This document shows positions 1 to 9,308 of a stretch of DNA of 64,000 bases, piece after piece (the first letter of the stretch is position 1; each line of letters opens with the position of its first letter). Origin of the DNA: Nocardioides daedukensis (GTDB lineage Bacteria; Actinomycetota; Actinomycetes; Propionibacteriales; Nocardioidaceae); NCBI RefSeq assembly GCF_013408415.1, contig NZ_JACCAA010000001.1:186001-250000 (forward strand), given 5' to 3'. A program made the translations under genes and the position numbers. The notes beneath the pieces are model-generated. The model saw nothing but the letters and a program-made list of their open reading frames with translations. It was not told where the DNA came from and did no database searches.

Positions 1-165
1 ATCCAGGCTCCCCGCGTAGCCGAGGCCAACAGCCTCGACCTCGATCGGATCGAACAACTCATCGACGAGAACACCGACGGGCGCACCCTAGGGTTCCTGG
101 GTGAGCCCGGTGTCAACGTGCTCGAGCTGAATCTCGCCGTCCAGGACGCCGCGCGGGACGCCTAG
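1..165 (+). CDS. kdpC: KdpC C-terminal fragment (K+-transporting ATPase subunit C)
   Basis: Open from the left edge in frame 1 to a TAG at 163-165, giving 54 residues. The run GRTLGFLGEPGVNVLELNLA is the conserved C-terminal signature of KdpC, the small membrane-anchored subunit that stabilises the KdpFABC potassium pump. The 5' part lies outside the window. kdpD and kdpE follow on the same strand, as in typical actinobacterial kdp loci. Identity rests on the C-terminal motif plus context. Confidence 0.9.
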   Translation: MQAPRVAEANSLDLDRIEQLIDENTDGRTLGFLGEPGVNVLELNLAVQDAARDA

Positions 166-442
166 GGAGGATCGGAGGGGGCCGAGCAGCAGTGACCGGG
201 CCATCCGTCATGGTGGAGACTGGCCGCCGGCGCGCACCCCAGGAGCCCAGGTCGAGCGTGAGAGTGCCTCCGTACCTCATTGGTCTTCGAGCGTTACCGT
301 CACTGGTGACACCACGCTCCGTTCGCCCGTGAACCTACCGGCGGCGTCTCAGCGTCGTCCCGGCGAGAACGCGGGGTGTGCCTGTCCCGACTGGCCGACG
401 TGCGGTGCTGCTCGGTCTAGTGATGAACAGAGACGAGGGATC

Positions 443-3424
443 ATGGATCGAGGCAAACTGCGGGTCTACCTTGGCGCGGCGCCGGGTGTGGGCAAGACGT
501 TCGCGATGCTGCAGGAGGGGCACCGCAGAGCAGATCGCGGCACCGACCTGGTGGTCGGATACGTCGAGAGCCACGCCCGCCCCACGACCACCCGAGCCGT
601 CCAGGGCCTCGAGGTCATCCCGCGCCGCACCCTGGTCTACAAGGGGACCAGCCAGGAGGAGATGGACCTCGACGCGATCCTGCTGCGATCACCATCGGTC
701 GTGCTGGTCGATGAGCTAGCGCACACCAATGTGCCCGGCAGTCGGCACGAGAAGCGGTGGCAGGACGTGCAGACGCTGCGTGAGGCCGGCATCGAGGTCA
801 TCTCGACCGTCAACATTCAGCACCTCGAATCGCTCAACGACGTCACCGAAGCCATCACCGGCATCCGACAGCGCGAAACGGTTCCCGACGACGTGGTCAG
901 AGCGGCCGATCAAATCGAACTGGTCGACATGAGCCCCCAGGCCCTACGCCGGCGCATGGCCCACGGCAACATCTACACCGCGGACAAGGTCGATGCCGCC
1001 CTGTCGCAGTACTTCCGCGAGGGGAACCTGACCGCGCTACGGGAGCTAGCGCTCCTGTGGTTGGCTGACCGGGTCGAAGAAGGAATGGACCGCTACCGGG
1101 AGAAGCACCAGATCGACTCAACCTGGGCCACCAGGGAACGCATCATCGTCCCGGTCAGCGGGGGACCGGAGTCCAGCACCCTCATGCGGAGGGCCTCCAG
1201 GATCGCCTCACGCGCTGCCGCAGGGGAATGGTCCGCGCTTTATGTTGCCCGCCGCGACGGTCTCACCGGTGTCTCCCCAGACGTCCTCACCGGGCTGCGC
1301 CAGAAGGCCGAGCAGCTCGGCGGCACCTTCCACACCGTCGTCAGCGACGACCCCGCCGAGGGAATCCTCGACTTTGCTCGCGCCGAAAATGCCTCTCAGG
1401 TCGTGGTCGGGGCCAGTCGACGCGGTCGGATCTCCGCACTGCTCCGGCCAGGGGTCGGGGAACGTGTCGTCGCCGCGTCAGGCGATATCGACGTCCACAT
1501 CGTCGCCCATGACTATTCTCGCGGGACGATGATCGGACCCCGTTCACCCGAGACGCTCAGTCGCCGGCGTCGCACGCTCGGCTACGTTTTCGGGGTCCTT
1601 ACTCCCACCCTAGTCAGTCTCCTGCTGTGGCTGACCCACCAGTGGCACGGCCTGACCACCGAAGCTCTGATCCTCATGGTCGTCGTGGTCGCCACCGCGC
1701 TTGTCGGGGGACTGCTGCCTGCGGTAATCGCCGCGCTGGCCAGCGGGATACTGCTCAATCTGTTCTTCGTGCCACCCTTGTACGTCCTGACCATCAACGA
1801 GCCCGAGAACGCGCTAGCAATACTTCTGTTCGTCCTCGTCGGGGTCGCCGTCGCCACGGTCGTCGACAACGCCGCGCGGCGAACCAAACAGGCCATCAAG
1901 GCGCGCGCCGAGGCCGACGCGCTCACCGTTCTCTCACACAGCCTCCTCAACGCCACCGACGATCCCCAAGGGCTTCTCTCGTCTGCATGCGAGCTGTTCA
2001 ATGCGCGCGGGGCTGCGATCATCCGCAGCAGCCGCACGGACACCGAGCCTGCCAGTGGCGGCAGCGGCGCCGACATGGGCAACGGGACCAACGGAGCCGA
2101 GACAGAGATCACAGCTCGCAGAGACGGCCCTGGTACTGGCGCCGAGCAGTCACACGGTGAGGGCGTCCCGCGGGTCGAGGTCCTCGCCAGCTGCGGAGAA
2201 CCGCCGCTCACAATCGAGGCCGCCGACATGGTCGCCGACATCGACGACGTCACGGTCCTGGCGCTGGCAGGCACAAAACTGCCCGCCTCGCAGCGAGGTC
2301 TGCTCAACGCATACGCTGCCTACGCCAGGGTGATGACAGAGCGTCGTGCCGCGACCGCGGCCGAGGTCGAACGACTCCGGCTCACTGAGGTCGACCGGAC
2401 CCGCACCGCTCTGCTGGCAGCGGTCTCCCACGACCTGCGCTCTCCACTCTCAGCGGTGAAGATGGCCGTCGACAGTCTGGGGGCACTCGACGTCACCTGG
2501 TCCGAGGAAGACAAGGCGGACTTCCTGGAGACCATCCGTGAAGCCACCGAGCGGCTCATCACCTTGGTCAACAACCTGCTGGACATGAGTCGCATCCACA
2601 CCGGATCGATCCGCGCCGCCGTCAGCGAGATCTCGCTGGCCCGCGCGGTCCGCAACAGCCTGGTCCCACTCGATGGCGGCGTCAGGATCCAGGTCGACAT
2701 CGACGAGGAGCTCGTAGTGCTGGCCGATCCAGGCCTGCTCGACCGGGTCTTGGCCAATATCGCGGAGAACGCCCTGAAGTACACACCCGACCAGGCGACG
2801 ATCACCATCGACGCCGCCCCCGTCGGGTCGGATAGGGTCGCTCTGCGAATTGCCGACACCGGGCCCGGCGTGCGAGATCGTGACCACGACAGGCTGTTCG
2901 CCCCCTTCCAACGCCTCGGTGACGTGCCCGGCCAAGACGGGGTAGGACTGGGGCTCGCGGTGGCTCGAGGACTCCTCGAGGCCATCGGTGGCACCGTGAC
3001 CACCGAGGACACACCCGGCGGCGGACTCACCTTTCTCCTGGAGCTACGCAGACCACCAGACCCACCACACGACCACCCATCAGAGATCGGCGAGGACCCT
3101 GCAGCAGCGCGTCTTAACCCAGAAGGTGGGGGATCGCAGGCGAACGTAGCGTTCCCGGACGCAGCAGACCCGGATGGAAGGGGGCCGGATGCGGAAGGGC
3201 TCAGCCAACACGCCTCTCATTCCAAGCAGCGGACCGAGTCAGACCGTGCTGCAGAAGAACGCGCCGGGGCAGGACCCGAACGAGACACTCTGTCGGGGCC
3301 AAAGAATCAGCAGACCCAGCATCCCGGGAAGAGCCAGGCTCAAAGGCATGTAGGACACGACAAGGCTGAGGGCAGAGCTTGCGACACGAGAAGCTCCCGG
3401 CCGCCGGAAGGAGAAACACCATGA
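443..3424 (+). CDS. kdpD: KdpD sensor histidine kinase
   Basis: Membrane sensor kinase for K+ limitation or turgor, partner of KdpE. The 993-residue protein starts with the KdpD sensor domain (about 1-210), with a Walker A GAAPGVGKT at residues 11-19 and VVLVDELAHTN as Walker B. A Usp-like domain (about 230-350), four membrane segments (about 390-490) and a divergent GAF-like region follow. The kinase core has the H-box HDLRSPLSAV (His about 663) and a GHKL ATPase ending near 865. I chose ATG 443, preceded by GAGGGA, over the GTG at 329, because the family begins at the GKLRVYLG segment. An acidic, low-complexity tail of about 125 residues after the ATPase domain is unusual. The stop overlaps the kdpE start as ATGA, implying coupled translation. 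The 277 bp between kdpC and this start hold no ORF I can support. Confidence 0.95.
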   Translation: MDRGKLRVYLGAAPGVGKTFAMLQEGHRRADRGTDLVVGYVESHARPTTTRAVQGLEVIPRRTLVYKGTSQEEMDLDAILLRSPSVVLVDELAHTNVPGSRHEKRWQDVQTLREAGIEVISTVNIQHLESLNDVTEAITGIRQRETVPDDVVRAADQIELVDMSPQALRRRMAHGNIYTADKVDAALSQYFREGNLTALRELALLWLADRVEEGMDRYREKHQIDSTWATRERIIVPVSGGPESSTLMRRASRIASRAAAGEWSALYVARRDGLTGVSPDVLTGLRQKAEQLGGTFHTVVSDDPAEGILDFARAENASQVVVGASRRGRISALLRPGVGERVVAASGDIDVHIVAHDYSRGTMIGPRSPETLSRRRRTLGYVFGVLTPTLVSLLLWLTHQWHGLTTEALILMVVVVATALVGGLLPAVIAALASGILLNLFFVPPLYVLTINEPENALAILLFVLVGVAVATVVDNAARRTKQAIKARAEADALTVLSHSLLNATDDPQGLLSSACELFNARGAAIIRSSRTDTEPASGGSGADMGNGTNGAETEITARRDGPGTGAEQSHGEGVPRVEVLASCGEPPLTIEAADMVADIDDVTVLALAGTKLPASQRGLLNAYAAYARVMTERRAATAAEVERLRLTEVDRTRTALLAAVSHDLRSPLSAVKMAVDSLGALDVTWSEEDKADFLETIREATERLITLVNNLLDMSRIHTGSIRAAVSEISLARAVRNSLVPLDGGVRIQVDIDEELVVLADPGLLDRVLANIAENALKYTPDQATITIDAAPVGSDRVALRIADTGPGVRDRDHDRLFAPFQRLGDVPGQDGVGLGLAVARGLLEAIGGTVTTEDTPGGGLTFLLELRRPPDPPHDHPSEIGEDPAAARLNPEGGGSQANVAFPDAADPDGRGPDAEGLSQHASHSKQRTESDRAAEERAGAGPERDTLSGPKNQQTQHPGKSQAQRHVGHDKAEGRACDTRSSRPPEGETP

Positions 3425-4104
3425 CCTTCGTGCTCGTTGTCGACGACGATCCGGCAATTCGCCGCACCCTGTCGGTCAACCTCCGGGCGCGAGGCTATGA
3501 GGTCGAGACCGCCGGTGATGGCCGCTCGGCGCTGCAAATAGTCGGCGAACGAATGCCCGACGCGATCCTGCTCGACCTCGGTCTCCCTGACGTCGACGGG
3601 GTCGCCGTGCTAGCCAAGCTGCGCACCTTCACCGCCGTCCCGGTCGTGGTTGTTTCGGCGCGTACCGAGTCCGACGACAAGGTCGAAGCTCTCGACCTCG
3701 GAGCGGACGACTACGTCAGCAAGCCGTTCTCACTCGAGGAGCTGCTCGCACGCGTGAGGGTGGCAACCCGCCGCAGCGCCGTCGCATCACCGTCACTGCG
3801 CCTCGAGATCGACGATCTGGTCCTAGACGTCACCGACTCTCGAGCTAGCCGCGACGGAGAGGTCATCCATCTGACCCCGACCGAGTGGAAGCTCGTGGAG
3901 TACCTCGCCCGCCGCCGCGGTCGGCTGGTCCGACAATCTGAGCTCCTCCAGGCGGTGTGGGGCCCAAGCTACGAGCGCCACAGCAACTACCTCCGCGTTC
4001 ACCTGTCAGCGATACGACACAAGCTCGAACGCGACCCTGCCAACCCCACATTGTTCATCACCGAGCCTGGAATGGGCTACCGGTTCGCTCCCGAGACGAG
4101 CTAA
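3421..4104 (+). CDS. kdpE: KdpE response regulator (OmpR/PhoB family)
   Basis: Transcriptional activator of the kdpFABC pump genes, phosphorylated by KdpD. The 227-residue protein has a receiver domain with acidic pocket DDD (8-10), phospho-acceptor Asp52 in LLDLGLPDVDG and the conserved Lys in SKPFSLEELLARV. A winged-helix DNA-binding domain (about 130-225) follows, with LTPTEWKLVEYLARRRGRLV. ATG 3421 overlaps the kdpD stop by 4 bp. An upstream in-frame ATG at 3379 lies inside kdpD and would add a non-conserved leader. The length is typical. After the stop, gene density collapses until the insertion elements. Confidence 0.95.
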   Translation: MTFVLVVDDDPAIRRTLSVNLRARGYEVETAGDGRSALQIVGERMPDAILLDLGLPDVDGVAVLAKLRTFTAVPVVVVSARTESDDKVEALDLGADDYVSKPFSLEELLARVRVATRRSAVASPSLRLEIDDLVLDVTDSRASRDGEVIHLTPTEWKLVEYLARRRGRLVRQSELLQAVWGPSYERHSNYLRVHLSAIRHKLERDPANPTLFITEPGMGYRFAPETS

Positions 4105-4689
4105 CCGCCGCACTGCAGCGCCTTTTGCATGCATACAGCCATCTCGGAAGTGGGGTCAGGCCGGCCGCTCTCGGCGCCGCGACAATACCGCGTCAACGGC
4201 CGCCAATCCTTCGTTAAGCCTGGCGCTCACGTCCGTTTCGGTGCCTACCGTGAAGCGGTGACGTACCACGGCCTCGACACCTCTCGCCACCGCTCCGAGC
4301 CGGTGACGGCGTTGAGGATTGACACTCGGCCGCGACCGTCGCAGGGCTCGCAGCACGCCCTGTCGTCCAGCGCAACCGGGGCATACGCTGCACCCGATCA
4401 TCGCGCGCTGGACGACGGGCGAGAAGGCCTCTCTCTGGGCGCGGTTGCCCCTCCCAACACACGCGTCGGCCCAGCCCTTGCGCTGTGGGCGTCGCACAGC
4501 GACCTTGCCGTCTCAGTTGCCGCCGACCCGTGTCCCACCAGCCCGCGGAGCTTTAGGGCCGTAACCGCCCTGGACTCGCCCGCGCCTGACTTAGCGGGTG
4601 GGCTGGTCGACGCCGAAGCAATGTCGATACCGACCCGGGTCCCGGCGTGGGCTCGCCTCCTGCCGTTGCGCCGCGCAGCGGCGGACACC
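4105..4689. other. Gene-poor, probably degraded DNA between kdpE and the IS elements
   Basis: About 585 bases with open frames on both strands but no product I recognise. The longest frame (from ATG 4129, plus strand) reads as Arg/Ala/Pro/Ser-rich composition-driven sequence in this part, without a domain or a convincing ribosome-binding site. It continues in frame into a more protein-like stretch after about 4690. I read it as the decayed remains of DNA once next to kdp. No promoter or RNA gene was seen. Confidence 0.5.
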
Positions 4690-5083
4690 GAGGAGATTCG
4701 CCCCCACCTGCCCCAGACGCGCCGGTCCGAGCCAGCGCCAGTCGCGCTCGCGCTCCTCGCGCGAGTGGACGAGGATGCCTGCCACGCGGTCGACATAGCT
4801 GCGGGATTGGCGCCGACCGTGGTCGCGGTCCACGCCTGCAACTCGGCAACGCCTTCGGCGAGCGCTCGGTTCGTGCACGATTGGGAGGCTTCCGATCTGG
4901 ATGTGCGGCTGGTGCTGATAGCCGCCGATCCCGGCTGCCTCGGCGTCGAGGTGGCCGACTACATCGCACGACAGTTCACGCATCGGCAAGTGCACGTCGT
5001 CCTCTGCGCCACTCCTTCCGCAGCCGAGTACCTTCCTGCCAGCGCGGATCTCGCCGCCCGGAAGACCGCTCAGCTCGAGCGGG
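4690..5083 (+). pseudogene. Possible remnant of an APC/KimA-type permease C-terminal domain
   Basis: In the frame open from 4129, this part changes from composition-driven sequence to protein-like sequence. It has hydrophobic beta-type segments VALALLARVDEDACHAV, APTVVAVHACN, DVRLVLIAADPG and HVVLCATPSAAEYL. The order resembles the cytoplasmic USP-like C-terminal domain of APC-superfamily potassium/amino-acid permeases often found near kdp genes. No membrane segments precede it, and the frame runs straight into the left inverted repeat of the IS3 element, so any gene is truncated at both ends. The family match comes from pattern recognition only. It could also be a stand-alone decayed Usp protein. 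Confidence 0.35.
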
Positions 5084-5134
5084 TGAATCGCCCCGGGTCT
5101 GATGGAGGCTCTCAATCCATGGAGGATGAGAGTC

Positions 5135-5397
5135 ATGGCAGCACCCAGGAAGTACCCCGACGAGTTGCGTGAGCGGGCCACCCGGATGGCGGTGGAGCTG
5201 CGGCAGGACCCGGCGACGAAGCAGGGCGCGATCGCTCGGGTGGCTGAGCAGCTCGGGATGCACCCGGAGACCCTGCGCAACTGGGTCCGCCAGGCCGAGA
5301 TCGACGGTGGCGTCCGCCCGGGTACCACGACCAGTGACGCGCAGCGGCTGGCCGAACTCGAGCGCGAGAACCGCGAGCTGCGGCGGGCCAACCACAT
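5135..5397 (+). pseudogene. IS3 transposase OrfA, 5' part (disrupted)
   Basis: The N-terminal 87 codons of the IS3 DNA-binding subunit: MAAPRKYPDELRERATRMAV, then the helix-turn-helix around GAIARVAEQLGMHPETLRNWV and the leucine-zipper-like segment RLAELERENRELRRAN. ATG 5135 follows GAGGATGAG. The frame is broken at 5397 by the IS30 element. The ORF that reads on into the inserted DNA to 5617 is an artefact of the insertion. The remaining codons of orfA lie at 6625-6682. Confidence 0.92.
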
Positions 5398-6621
5398 GGC
5401 GGAATCAACCGGTGAGCGCAACGGTCCTGTGACACTTCGTAGTCACGCGACCAAGGAGCGCTCTGATGGCAGGGATCCTCACGCACGAACAGAAGCAGCT
5501 GGCGTTCCGACTTCACGCGCGGGGGTGGCGCCTCGTGGACATCGCACGCGAGATCGGCTGCAGCGCACCGATGGTGGGCTTGATGGTCCGCGCCGGGCGG
5601 TTCACGACGGGCGTTGAGGACCCGTGGCAACCGCGGCTGGGTTGTCTCGGCATCGCCGAGCGTGAGGACATCCTGGTGGGCCTTCGTGCTGGGGCTTCGC
5701 TTGCCGAGATCGGCCGGAGACTCGGGCGAGCGACGTCGACGATCAGCCGAGAGGTGAACGCCAACGGCGGCCGCCCGGGCTACTCCGCGTGGCGTGCTCA
5801 CCAGCGGGCGCGAAGCGAAGCGCGCCGCCCCAAGGACTGCAGGCTCCAACAGGGTCGGCTGCACGACGAGGTCGGCCGCCGGCTACAGGAGCTGTGGTCG
5901 CCCGATGAGATCGCTCGCCGCTTACCGTTGGACTTCCCCGACGATCCGGAGATGCGGGTGAGCCACGAGACCATCTATCAGTCGCTCTACGTCCAAGGCC
6001 GGGGCGAGTTGCGCCGTGAACTGGCCCGCTGCCTGCGCTCGGGACGCACCGCACGCAAGCAGCGCGGCACCCCCGACGGGCGCGGCAGGATCCCCGGCAT
6101 GGTGATGATCTCCCAACGCCCGCCCGAGGTCGCTGATCGCGCCGTCGCAGGGCATTGGGAAGGTGACCTGATCCTGGGCGAGAACGGTCGCAGCGCCGTG
6201 GGCACCCTGGTCGAACGCACCACCCGGCTCGTCCTCCTGCTTCACCTCGAGGGAGGTCGCGCCGCAGTCAACGTCGAGGCCGCGATGCGTAAGGCGATCG
6301 CCACCCTGCCTGACGAGCTCAAGCGCTCGATCACCTGGGACCAGGGGGCGGAGATGTCGACGCACGTCAGCTTCACCATGGCCACTGGGATCCCGATCTA
6401 TTTCTGTGACCCGCACTCGCCCTGGCAGCGAGGCTCGAACGAGAACACCAATGGGCTCCTGCGCCAGTACCTGCCCAAGGGCACCGACCTGTCCGTGCAT
6501 ACGGCTGCAGATCTGCAACGGATCCAGCGCAGCCTCAATGACCGACCTCGCAAGACCCTCGAGTACATGACACCATCAGAGGCCTACGCACAGGTCATTG
6601 CGGCCACCGGTTGATTCCGCC
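5398..6621 (+). mobile_element. IS30-family insertion sequence inside IS3 orfA
   Basis: A 1,224-bp element with inverted repeats of about 25 bp: the left end is GGCGGAATCAACCGGT at 5398-5413 and its complement ends at 6621. The repeats extend a further 9 bp or so with about three mismatches. A 3-bp duplication CAT flanks it (5395-5397 and 6622-6624). Deleting 5398-6624 restores an unbroken IS3 orfA reading RRANHILKTSAAFFAAELD, which proves the boundaries. The single transposase gene ends inside the right repeat. Confidence 0.95.
5466..6614 (+). CDS. IS30-family transposase
   Basis: A complete 382-residue DDE transposase that excises and inserts the element. The N-terminus has two helix-turn-helix regions (RGWRLVDIAREIGCS and AGASLAEIGRRLGRATSTIS). 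The catalytic core (about 225-375) shows GHWEGDLILG (first Asp), SITWDQGAEM (second Asp) and SPWQRGSNENTNGLLRQYLP (Glu). The length and all three acidic residues are intact, so the protein is probably functional. The stop TGA (6612-6614) lies inside the right inverted repeat. Confidence 0.95.
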   Translation: MAGILTHEQKQLAFRLHARGWRLVDIAREIGCSAPMVGLMVRAGRFTTGVEDPWQPRLGCLGIAEREDILVGLRAGASLAEIGRRLGRATSTISREVNANGGRPGYSAWRAHQRARSEARRPKDCRLQQGRLHDEVGRRLQELWSPDEIARRLPLDFPDDPEMRVSHETIYQSLYVQGRGELRRELARCLRSGRTARKQRGTPDGRGRIPGMVMISQRPPEVADRAVAGHWEGDLILGENGRSAVGTLVERTTRLVLLLHLEGGRAAVNVEAAMRKAIATLPDELKRSITWDQGAEMSTHVSFTMATGIPIYFCDPHSPWQRGSNENTNGLLRQYLPKGTDLSVHTAADLQRIQRSLNDRPRKTLEYMTPSEAYAQVIAATG

Positions 6622-6682
6622 CATTCTGAAGACCTCGGCGGCTTTCTTCGCGGCGGAGCTCGACCGCCCCACGAACAAGTAG
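6622..6682 (+). pseudogene. IS3 transposase OrfA, 3' part (disrupted)
   Basis: Begins with the right-hand copy of the CAT duplication and continues the orfA frame as ILKTSAAFFAAELDRPTNK to TAG at 6680-6682. The segment is typical of IS3 OrfA C-termini. The overlap with the orfB frame (shifted -1) contains GGCTTTCTTC, a plausible slippage region. OrfAB synthesis is impossible while IS30 separates the two halves. Confidence 0.88.
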
Positions 6683-7656
6683 TCGCCTACATCGACGCCC
6701 ACCGCCACGACGTGGTCGATGGGCGCGAGGTCGGGGTCGAGCCGATCTGCGCGGTGTTGAAGAACGCCGGCGTGCAGATCGCCCCGAGCAGCTACTACGC
6801 CGCCAAGACCAGGCCTGTCTCGGCACGCGCGATCCGCGACGCCGACCTCGTCGAGGACATCAAGACAGCCCACAAGGCCAACCTCGGCGTCTACGGCGCA
6901 AGGAAGATCCACGCCGAGCTCAACCGCGAGGGCATCCGCGTCGCCCGCTGCACCGTCGAGCGCCTGATGAGGGCCGAGGGCCTGCGCGGGATCCCGCGGG
7001 AGAAGTCCCGCAAGACCACCATCGGTGACGGTGCTGAGACCGAGCAACCCGAGGATCTGGTGAAGCGGAAGTTCGTCGCGAGCGCACCGAACCAGCTCTG
7101 GGTCGCGGACCTGACCTACGTCAGAACGCACGCGGGCTGGACCTACGTCGCGTTCGTCCTCGACGTCTTCAGCCGGATGATCGTGGGCTGGCAGGTGTCC
7201 ACCTCACTGCGCACCGACCTCGCACTCGACGCCCTCGACATGGGCCTGTGGAACCGGCAACGAGCGGGTCGGGACGTCACCGGTCTGACGCATCATTCGG
7301 ACCGTGGAGTCCAGTATCGAGCGATTCGATACACCGAGCGGCTCGCCGAAGCAGAGGCCGTCGCATCGGTCGGATCCAAGGGCGATTCCTATGACAACGC
7401 GATGGCCGAGGCACTCAACTCGCTGTTCAAGGCCGAGTGCATCCGGAACCCGGTGATGCGTCCGAAGGGCGGCTGGAAGAGCGTCGGTGATGTCGAGATC
7501 GCGGTCGCTGAATACGTCGACTGGTTCAACCACCGACGCCTTCACGGCGAGATCGGCCTCGTCCCGCCCGCCGAGTTCGAGGCCAGCCACTGGGCCAAGC
7601 ACAACGTCACCGACTACGTTGAAACACCTGTCCCGACCGGGGCTCGTTCCAAGTAA
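6625..7656 (+). CDS. IS3-family transposase OrfB (catalytic part)
   Basis: Integrase-type catalytic subunit. It has the HTH_21 region (YGARKIHAELNREGIRVARC) followed by an rve domain: LWVADLTYVRTHAGWTYVAF (Asp), LTHHSDRGVQY (Asp) and GSKGDSYDNAMAEALNSLFK (Glu). The DDE triad is intact. IS3 normally makes OrfB only as a -1 frameshift fusion with OrfA. The ATG available at 6598 lies inside the IS30 right end and would add a foreign leader. The protein therefore has no natural start here, and the left boundary is approximate. It is likely silenced, or supplied in trans by another copy. Confidence 0.85.
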   Translation, partial: SEDLGGFLRGGARPPHEQVVAYIDAHRHDVVDGREVGVEPICAVLKNAGVQIAPSSYYAAKTRPVSARAIRDADLVEDIKTAHKANLGVYGARKIHAELNREGIRVARCTVERLMRAEGLRGIPREKSRKTTIGDGAETEQPEDLVKRKFVASAPNQLWVADLTYVRTHAGWTYVAFVLDVFSRMIVGWQVSTSLRTDLALDALDMGLWNRQRAGRDVTGLTHHSDRGVQYRAIRYTERLAEAEAVASVGSKGDSYDNAMAEALNSLFKAECIRNPVMRPKGGWKSVGDVEIAVAEYVDWFNHRRLHGEIGLVPPAEFEASHWAKHNVTDYVETPVPTGARSK

Positions 7657-7771
7657 CCGAGCCTCCACGAAACCCGGGGCGATTCAAAGAGTCCCCTGAG
7701 GACCGTGTGGCAGGAGATGGCGCTACCCAAATTTGTACCGGATTTGTAACAGACGAGCGGCTACCAACAGC

Positions 7772-7811
7772 AAACGCCGCCGAACGACCAAAAGGTCGCT
7801 CGGCGGCGTTT
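7772..7811 (-). terminator. Intrinsic terminator of glnA
   Basis: A stem of about 18 bp with a single mismatch: left arm at 7772-7789 around CGCCGCCGA, loop AAAA at 7790-7793, right arm at 7794-7811. It lies 67 bp beyond the glnA stop and also shields glnA from IS3 transcripts. The T-tract on the minus strand is short. Confidence 0.75.
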
Positions 7812-7877
7812 GTGCAGGTCAGCGGCTGTTCTTTGCGGTCGTTCGGCGTTGCTAAATGACCGCAGCCGGAGGCCCGG

Positions 7878-9308
7878 TTAGATGTCGTAGTACAGCTCGA
7901 ACTCGTGCGGGTGCGGACGCTGCTGCACCGGCGCGATCTCCTGCGTGCGCTTGTAGTCGATCCAGGTCTCGAGCAGGTCGGGGGTGAAGACATTCCCGAC
8001 GGTGAGGAAGTCCTGGTCCTCCTCCAGTGCGAGCAGCACGGCGTCGAGTGTGGTCGGCACCTGGGCGATGTCGGCCATCTCGTCCGGCGGCAGCTCGTAG
8101 ATGTCCTTGTCGATCGGGTCGGCCGGCTCGATCTTGTTCTTGATGCCGTCGAGCCCGGCCAGCAGGAGCGCGGAGAATGCGAGGTAGGGGTTCGCCGACG
8201 GGTCGGGGCACCGGAACTCGATGCGCTTGGCCTTCGGGTTCGAGCCCGTGATCGGGATCCGGACGCAGGCCGAGCGGTTGCGCTGGGAGTAGACCAGCGA
8301 GATCGGGGCCTCGAAACCCGGAACCAGGCGGTGGTAGGAGTTCACCGTCGGGTTGGTGAAGGCCAGCAGCGCCGGAGCGTGCTTCAGGATGCCGCCGATG
8401 TAGTAGCGCGCCATGTCGGACAGGCCGCCATAACCGGTCTCGTCATAGAACAGGGGCTCGCCCTCGTTCCAGATCGACTGGTGCACGTGCATGCCGGAGC
8501 CGTTGTCACCGAAGATCGGCTTGGGCATGAAGGTCGCGGTCTTGCCGTTGCGCCACGCGACGTTCTTGATGATGTACTTGAACTTCATCACGTCGTCGGC
8601 GGCCTTGAGCAGCTCGTCGAACTTGTAGTTGATCTCTGCCTGGCCGGCGGTGCCGACCTCGTGGTGGGCACGCTCGACCAGCAGGCCGGACTTCTCCAGC
8701 TCGATGACCATCTCGTCGCGGAGCTCACCGAAGTGGTCATAGGGGGCGACCGGGAAGTAGCCACCCTTGTACTTCACCTTGTAGCCGCGGTTCGGGCTCT
8801 CCTCGGTGCCGACCTTGCCCGAGTTCCAGGCACCGGCCTCGGAGTCGATGTGATAGAAGCCCTCGTTGGCGCCGGTCGCGAAGCGGACCTTGTCGAACAC
8901 GTAGAACTCGGCCTCGGGGGCGAAGAATGCCTTGTCACCGATGCCGGTGCTGGCCATGTAGGCCATCGCCTTGCGGGCAATGTTGCGCGGGTCGCGTGAG
9001 TAGGCCTCGCCCGTGATCGGGTCGTGGATGAAGAAGTTCACGACCAGGGTCTTGGCGACCCGGAACGGGTCGAGGTAGGCCGTGGTCGGGTCCGGGTAGA
9101 GCTGCATGTCGGACTCGTGGATGGCCTGGAAGCCCCGGATCGAGGAACCGTCGAAGCCCAGGCCGTCATCGAAGACGGACTGGTCGAACGAGGAAACCGG
9201 GATGGTGAAGTGCTGCATGACCCCGGGAAGGTCACAGAACCGAACGTCGACCATCTCGACCTTCTCGTCCTTGAGGTACTTCAGCAACTCGTCGCTATTT
9301 GCGAACAT
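7878..9308 (-). CDS. glnA: Glutamine synthetase, type I
   Basis: The cytosolic enzyme makes glutamine from glutamate, ammonia and ATP. The 476-residue protein has the beta-grasp N-domain ([12 protein letters not shown]) and the catalytic signatures [24 protein letters not shown] and [10 protein letters not shown]. The adenylylation loop KDIYELPP carries Tyr404, so regulation by an adenylyltransferase (GlnE) is expected, which marks the GSI-beta class. ATG 9308 is preceded by a strong AAGGAGG site. A GlnR operator lies about 110 bp upstream and a terminator follows. It is monocistronic. Confidence 0.97.
   Translation of the reverse strand: MFANSDELLKYLKDEKVEMVDVRFCDLPGVMQHFTIPVSSFDQSVFDDGLGFDGSSIRGFQAIHESDMQLYPDPTTAYLDPFRVAKTLVVNFFIHDPITGEAYSRDPRNIARKAMAYMASTGIGDKAFFAPEAEFYVFDKVRFATGANEGFYHIDSEAGAWNSGKVGTEESPNRGYKVKYKGGYFPVAPYDHFGELRDEMVIELEKSGLLVERAHHEVGTAGQAEINYKFDELLKAADDVMKFKYIIKNVAWRNGKTATFMPKPIFGDNGSGMHVHQSIWNEGEPLFYDETGYGGLSDMARYYIGGILKHAPALLAFTNPTVNSYHRLVPGFEAPISLVYSQRNRSACVRIPITGSNPKAKRIEFRCPDPSANPYLAFSALLLAGLDGIKNKIEPADPIDKDIYELPPDEMADIAQVPTTLDAVLLALEEDQDFLTVGNVFTPDLLETWIDYKRTQEIAPVQQRPHPHEFELYYDI

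Larger units (their letters stand above)
5084..7686 (+). mobile_element. IS3-family insertion sequence, interrupted by an IS30-family element
   Basis: The ends are imperfect inverted repeats of 28 bp with 25 matches: the left one at 5084-5111 begins TGAATCGCCCCGGGT and the right one at 7659-7686 is its complement. Without the inner element (5398-6621 plus one 3-bp duplication) it would be about 1,376 bp, normal for IS3. It carries orfA and orfB in the -1 arrangement of the family. The flanks do not show an obvious target-site duplication (GGG on the left, AAG on the right). This suggests that one flank was lost or recombined after insertion. Confidence 0.93.

Noticed and set aside
5398-5617. 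OrfA reading on to 5617 as a 171-residue protein
   Set aside because: The part after 5397 is inserted IS30 sequence. The family-like frame resumes only at 6625.
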